The notes beneath the pieces were generated by a model, which saw only the letters and a program-made list of their open reading frames with translations, searched no databases and was not told the origin of the DNA. The position numbers and the translations under genes are program-made. Shown here piece by piece: positions 61,572 to 64,000 of a stretch of DNA of 64,000 nucleotides. The first letter of the stretch is position 1. The number at the start of each line of letters is the position of its first letter. This DNA comes from Fennellomyces sp. T-0311 (lineage: Eukaryota > Mucoromycota > Mucoromycetes > Mucorales > Lichtheimiaceae): NCBI GenBank assembly GCA_025266875.1, contig JALLLT010000043.1:62001-126000 (forward strand), given 5' to 3'.

Positions 61572-64000
61572 TACAAGGAGGAGACTCAAAAGTGTTTGGG
61601 GGAAGGGGTAACTCTTGAAGAACCGATGTTGCGAAAACTAGGATCCGATAATACAGAGGTCAGCGATTAAATGTCATACCTAATGTAAGTACACTGCAAA
61701 TAATTTCGATGATTAAAGTGGTTACAGCTGTTAAATATAAGCCTTTTAACCACTTCAAAAAACAGTTCACCAAAAATTATTAGCAGTGGTAATTGGATAG
61801 ACAACATTAAATCATACTCACTACAACAATTCCTCCACTGGATGCATTGAATCCTCGTTACATTATACCTGCACCCTTTCGGTTGTGTTGATAGCAGAGC
61901 TTCTGCTTATAAGGTCATCATTTAATTTCAATCACTTATATAACCGACCCATCATCACCACTTCCGGGATCTAACTAAACAGAGAACCGCTATAAGGCGC
62001 CTGTGCAAGGCACAAGGGTACAAAAGATTGCTTCTTTTGAGGAAATCGACATTACGATGACTTTTTTTGTTCCGTCATCTCGGTAAAAGACAGTACCATA
62101 CAGTAGGACCTAGCCAACTAATACAGTGAGATCTAGGCAACTTCAGGTCGCAATCATTTCAGTTTTAGCAAGGAATGAATAGAGTAACCGGCCAAGTTTA
62201 CAAGCTTCGTAACTTTCACCTTCCCAGTTCCATGAAACTAATAGGGTGCTAGTGGAACCGATGCTATGCGGCACGGCAAAGAGCATCGACATAATACTCT
62301 GCGTTGGCAGTAAAGAAATTAAGCGACACAATTGCACCTGCGATCGCTATAGTAAAGTATAGGTAATGCGGTCCATGTTATCTTTTTCACGTAGAAAGTC
62401 CAGGTGAGGGATACATAAACGAGTTCTTGTATGCGTGTCTGTAACATTATAAAATAAGCCTAGAAACAGCTAGGAAAATGCAATTTTCAGGATATATATA
62501 TACAGTTTTTTCAACAAGTGATGTCGCTAGCTTGAGCATTTTATAATACAAAGTATACATGAGATGCGGCACCTACACTCTATTTGTTTCTTTAATCCTT
62601 TTGTACCGCAAGGAAGTGATCATATGCCTATAAGCGCAGATCAAATATCTTCCCAATAAAATAATAACTTTTGACCTATACATGAGATGTCAGCTGATAG
62701 GCAACATTACTTTTTGGAAATACTGTAAATAGCGCAGTAAAGTTTATATCTACGGAGCGTACACAACGCAGTGTTATGACATAATTGTGAATGACTATTC
62801 TGTAACTCGTGCGGATATGATTCATTTGAGTGATGGGATAAAGCAAGGTACCAAAAATAAGGCACTGGACGATGGTAGACTACAATGTAACCTAATTGAT
62901 CGAGGGGTTTAGAACACAACTTCAAAAGGGATGACGGATATAGGGTTACTAGAGAGAGACGCAATCGTCTGATGCTGACTAAGCGAACCCATAGACTTGG
63001 CTCTCCCAGCGGATACGATTATAACTATCGTAGTACATTATGACTCCAAGAATGCAGATACTGACTGCTAGCAGAAGAAGAGCCTCTGCTGTTTACTCTG
63101 GGGGATGGAAAGGCTTTGTAATATGTTGCTACACAATCGGCACCGCACAGCTGAAGTCTTTCTCTTCTGTACAGCAGGTGCACATGTATTACCGAAGCTT
63201 CCTTACTTTTGCTCCGAAAGTTTCTTTCACAGAATATACTTGCGTATGAACGCGTATCGTACTTTTGCTGATCTCAGTGTATCATTAACTCGCTATGGAA
63301 CTAAAATAACGCGCACGTTATAATCATCTGTTGGTTTGGAAAGTATGTATATGAAGCTTGATTTAACGTTGATACTCGCTACATAATCGGAGATTTGACG
63401 TTTCGAAGATCCAATCAAGCCGTAGGTAGGGCCCAGTATGTAGTATGATTACGCATTACACGTACTTAATATTGATCCATCGAATGGTAACGCGTAGCAC
63501 AAGCCGATATACACGTATGTGTTCTCGGGAAAAAGAACACTGGCTCCGAGGGTATTTTGGATGATCTGGAGGATTTGCTTCGTACTCTGGTCCCAAAATG
63601 TGGTACAAAAGTAAAAGTATAAGCGAAACAGAAAGATGGAAGGTGTTCCAAAGCGGAAGTGACCGAGAAACTGGAATCACGAGGCGTCGTTTCAAACTGC
63701 CGTTAGTGACACAAGGTAACAAAGCCGAAGCAACGCACGATTCCTTATAGATACTGCGGCGCGCTTGTATGTCTACTTTACAAAAGTCTGTTGTATCTTG
63801 CCCTTTTCTAGCGAACCTAAAAATTTAAGCCAAAATTGGCCCAAATATGGCTGATACACCAAACTCGCTCGGAACAGAGAAAAGAAAAGTGTTGCTAAGA
63901 GCAATAAAAGCCAAAGGTTTTGAAAGTTAAAGTCATCAGAAATACCCATGAATTTTTAACCTAAATATTTTTTTTTGCTCACACTATCTTTAGAATCACT
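61572..64000. other. Unassigned spacer
   Basis: AT-rich sequence with short frames only and no recognised gene, RNA or transposon end. Confidence 0.4.

Overview
The window reads as AT-rich, gene-poor nuclear DNA of an early-diverging filamentous fungus, most consistent with Mucoromycota (Mucorales-like). The reasons are short 50-80 nt introns, fungal-type housekeeping genes (CLP1, EMC8/9, an ERGIC-53-type lectin), F-box/LRR remnants, Helitron, pogo-like and Fanzor-like relics, and a clean AT-AC minor-spliceosome intron, a class absent from most Dikarya but reported in Mucoromycotina. The taxonomic call is an inference; no rRNA or marker gene is present.

Layout. 0-10 kb: no convincing gene. 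A 1,589-bp segment at the left edge is repeated at 8,291-9,879 with no difference I could see, and between the copies lie a pogo-like MITE, an 18-bp minisatellite and a 91-bp x 4 minisatellite. 10-19.7 kb: mostly unassigned AT-rich DNA with another pogo-like MITE, a solo LTR with target-site duplication, and a decayed LRR (F-box type) gene. 19.7-37.5 kb: a very large inverted repeat with arms of about 2.8 kb and a loop of about 12.1 kb. The loop holds decayed genes: an unknown family, an F-box fragment, a hybrid histidine kinase pseudogene interrupted by a MITE, and a second solo LTR. 37.5-44.8 kb: sparse DNA with a short zinc-ribbon/RuvC-III fragment resembling Fanzor/TnpB nucleases at 39.9-40.5 kb and possible Pol III-type boxes.

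44.85-50.74 kb is a compact, higher-GC housekeeping island: CLP1 (+), EMC8/9 (+, starting 57 bp after CLP1 stops), an ERGIC-53-like cargo lectin (-, converging on EMC8/9 with 30 bp between stop codons) and a two-finger C2H2 protein (-). I rebuilt exon-intron structures for all four from frame continuity, splice sites and family conservation. EMC8/9 and the lectin act in ER membrane-protein biogenesis and ER exit; CLP1 acts in nuclear pre-mRNA 3' end processing (and tRNA processing in animals). 55.03-56.24 kb holds an intact intronless gene of unknown function with a well-placed TATA box.

58.77-61.57 kb is a nested insertion: a solo LTR with 5-bp target duplication GTTCT was split by about 2.35 kb carrying a decayed Helitron N-terminal domain, a 17-bp x 6 array and a GC-rich hairpin block. 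The rest to 64 kb has no supported gene.

Best candidates for a second look: the AT-AC intron in CLP1, the Fanzor-like relic, the Helitron-in-LTR nest, and the near-identical inner parts of the 18-kb inverted repeat.
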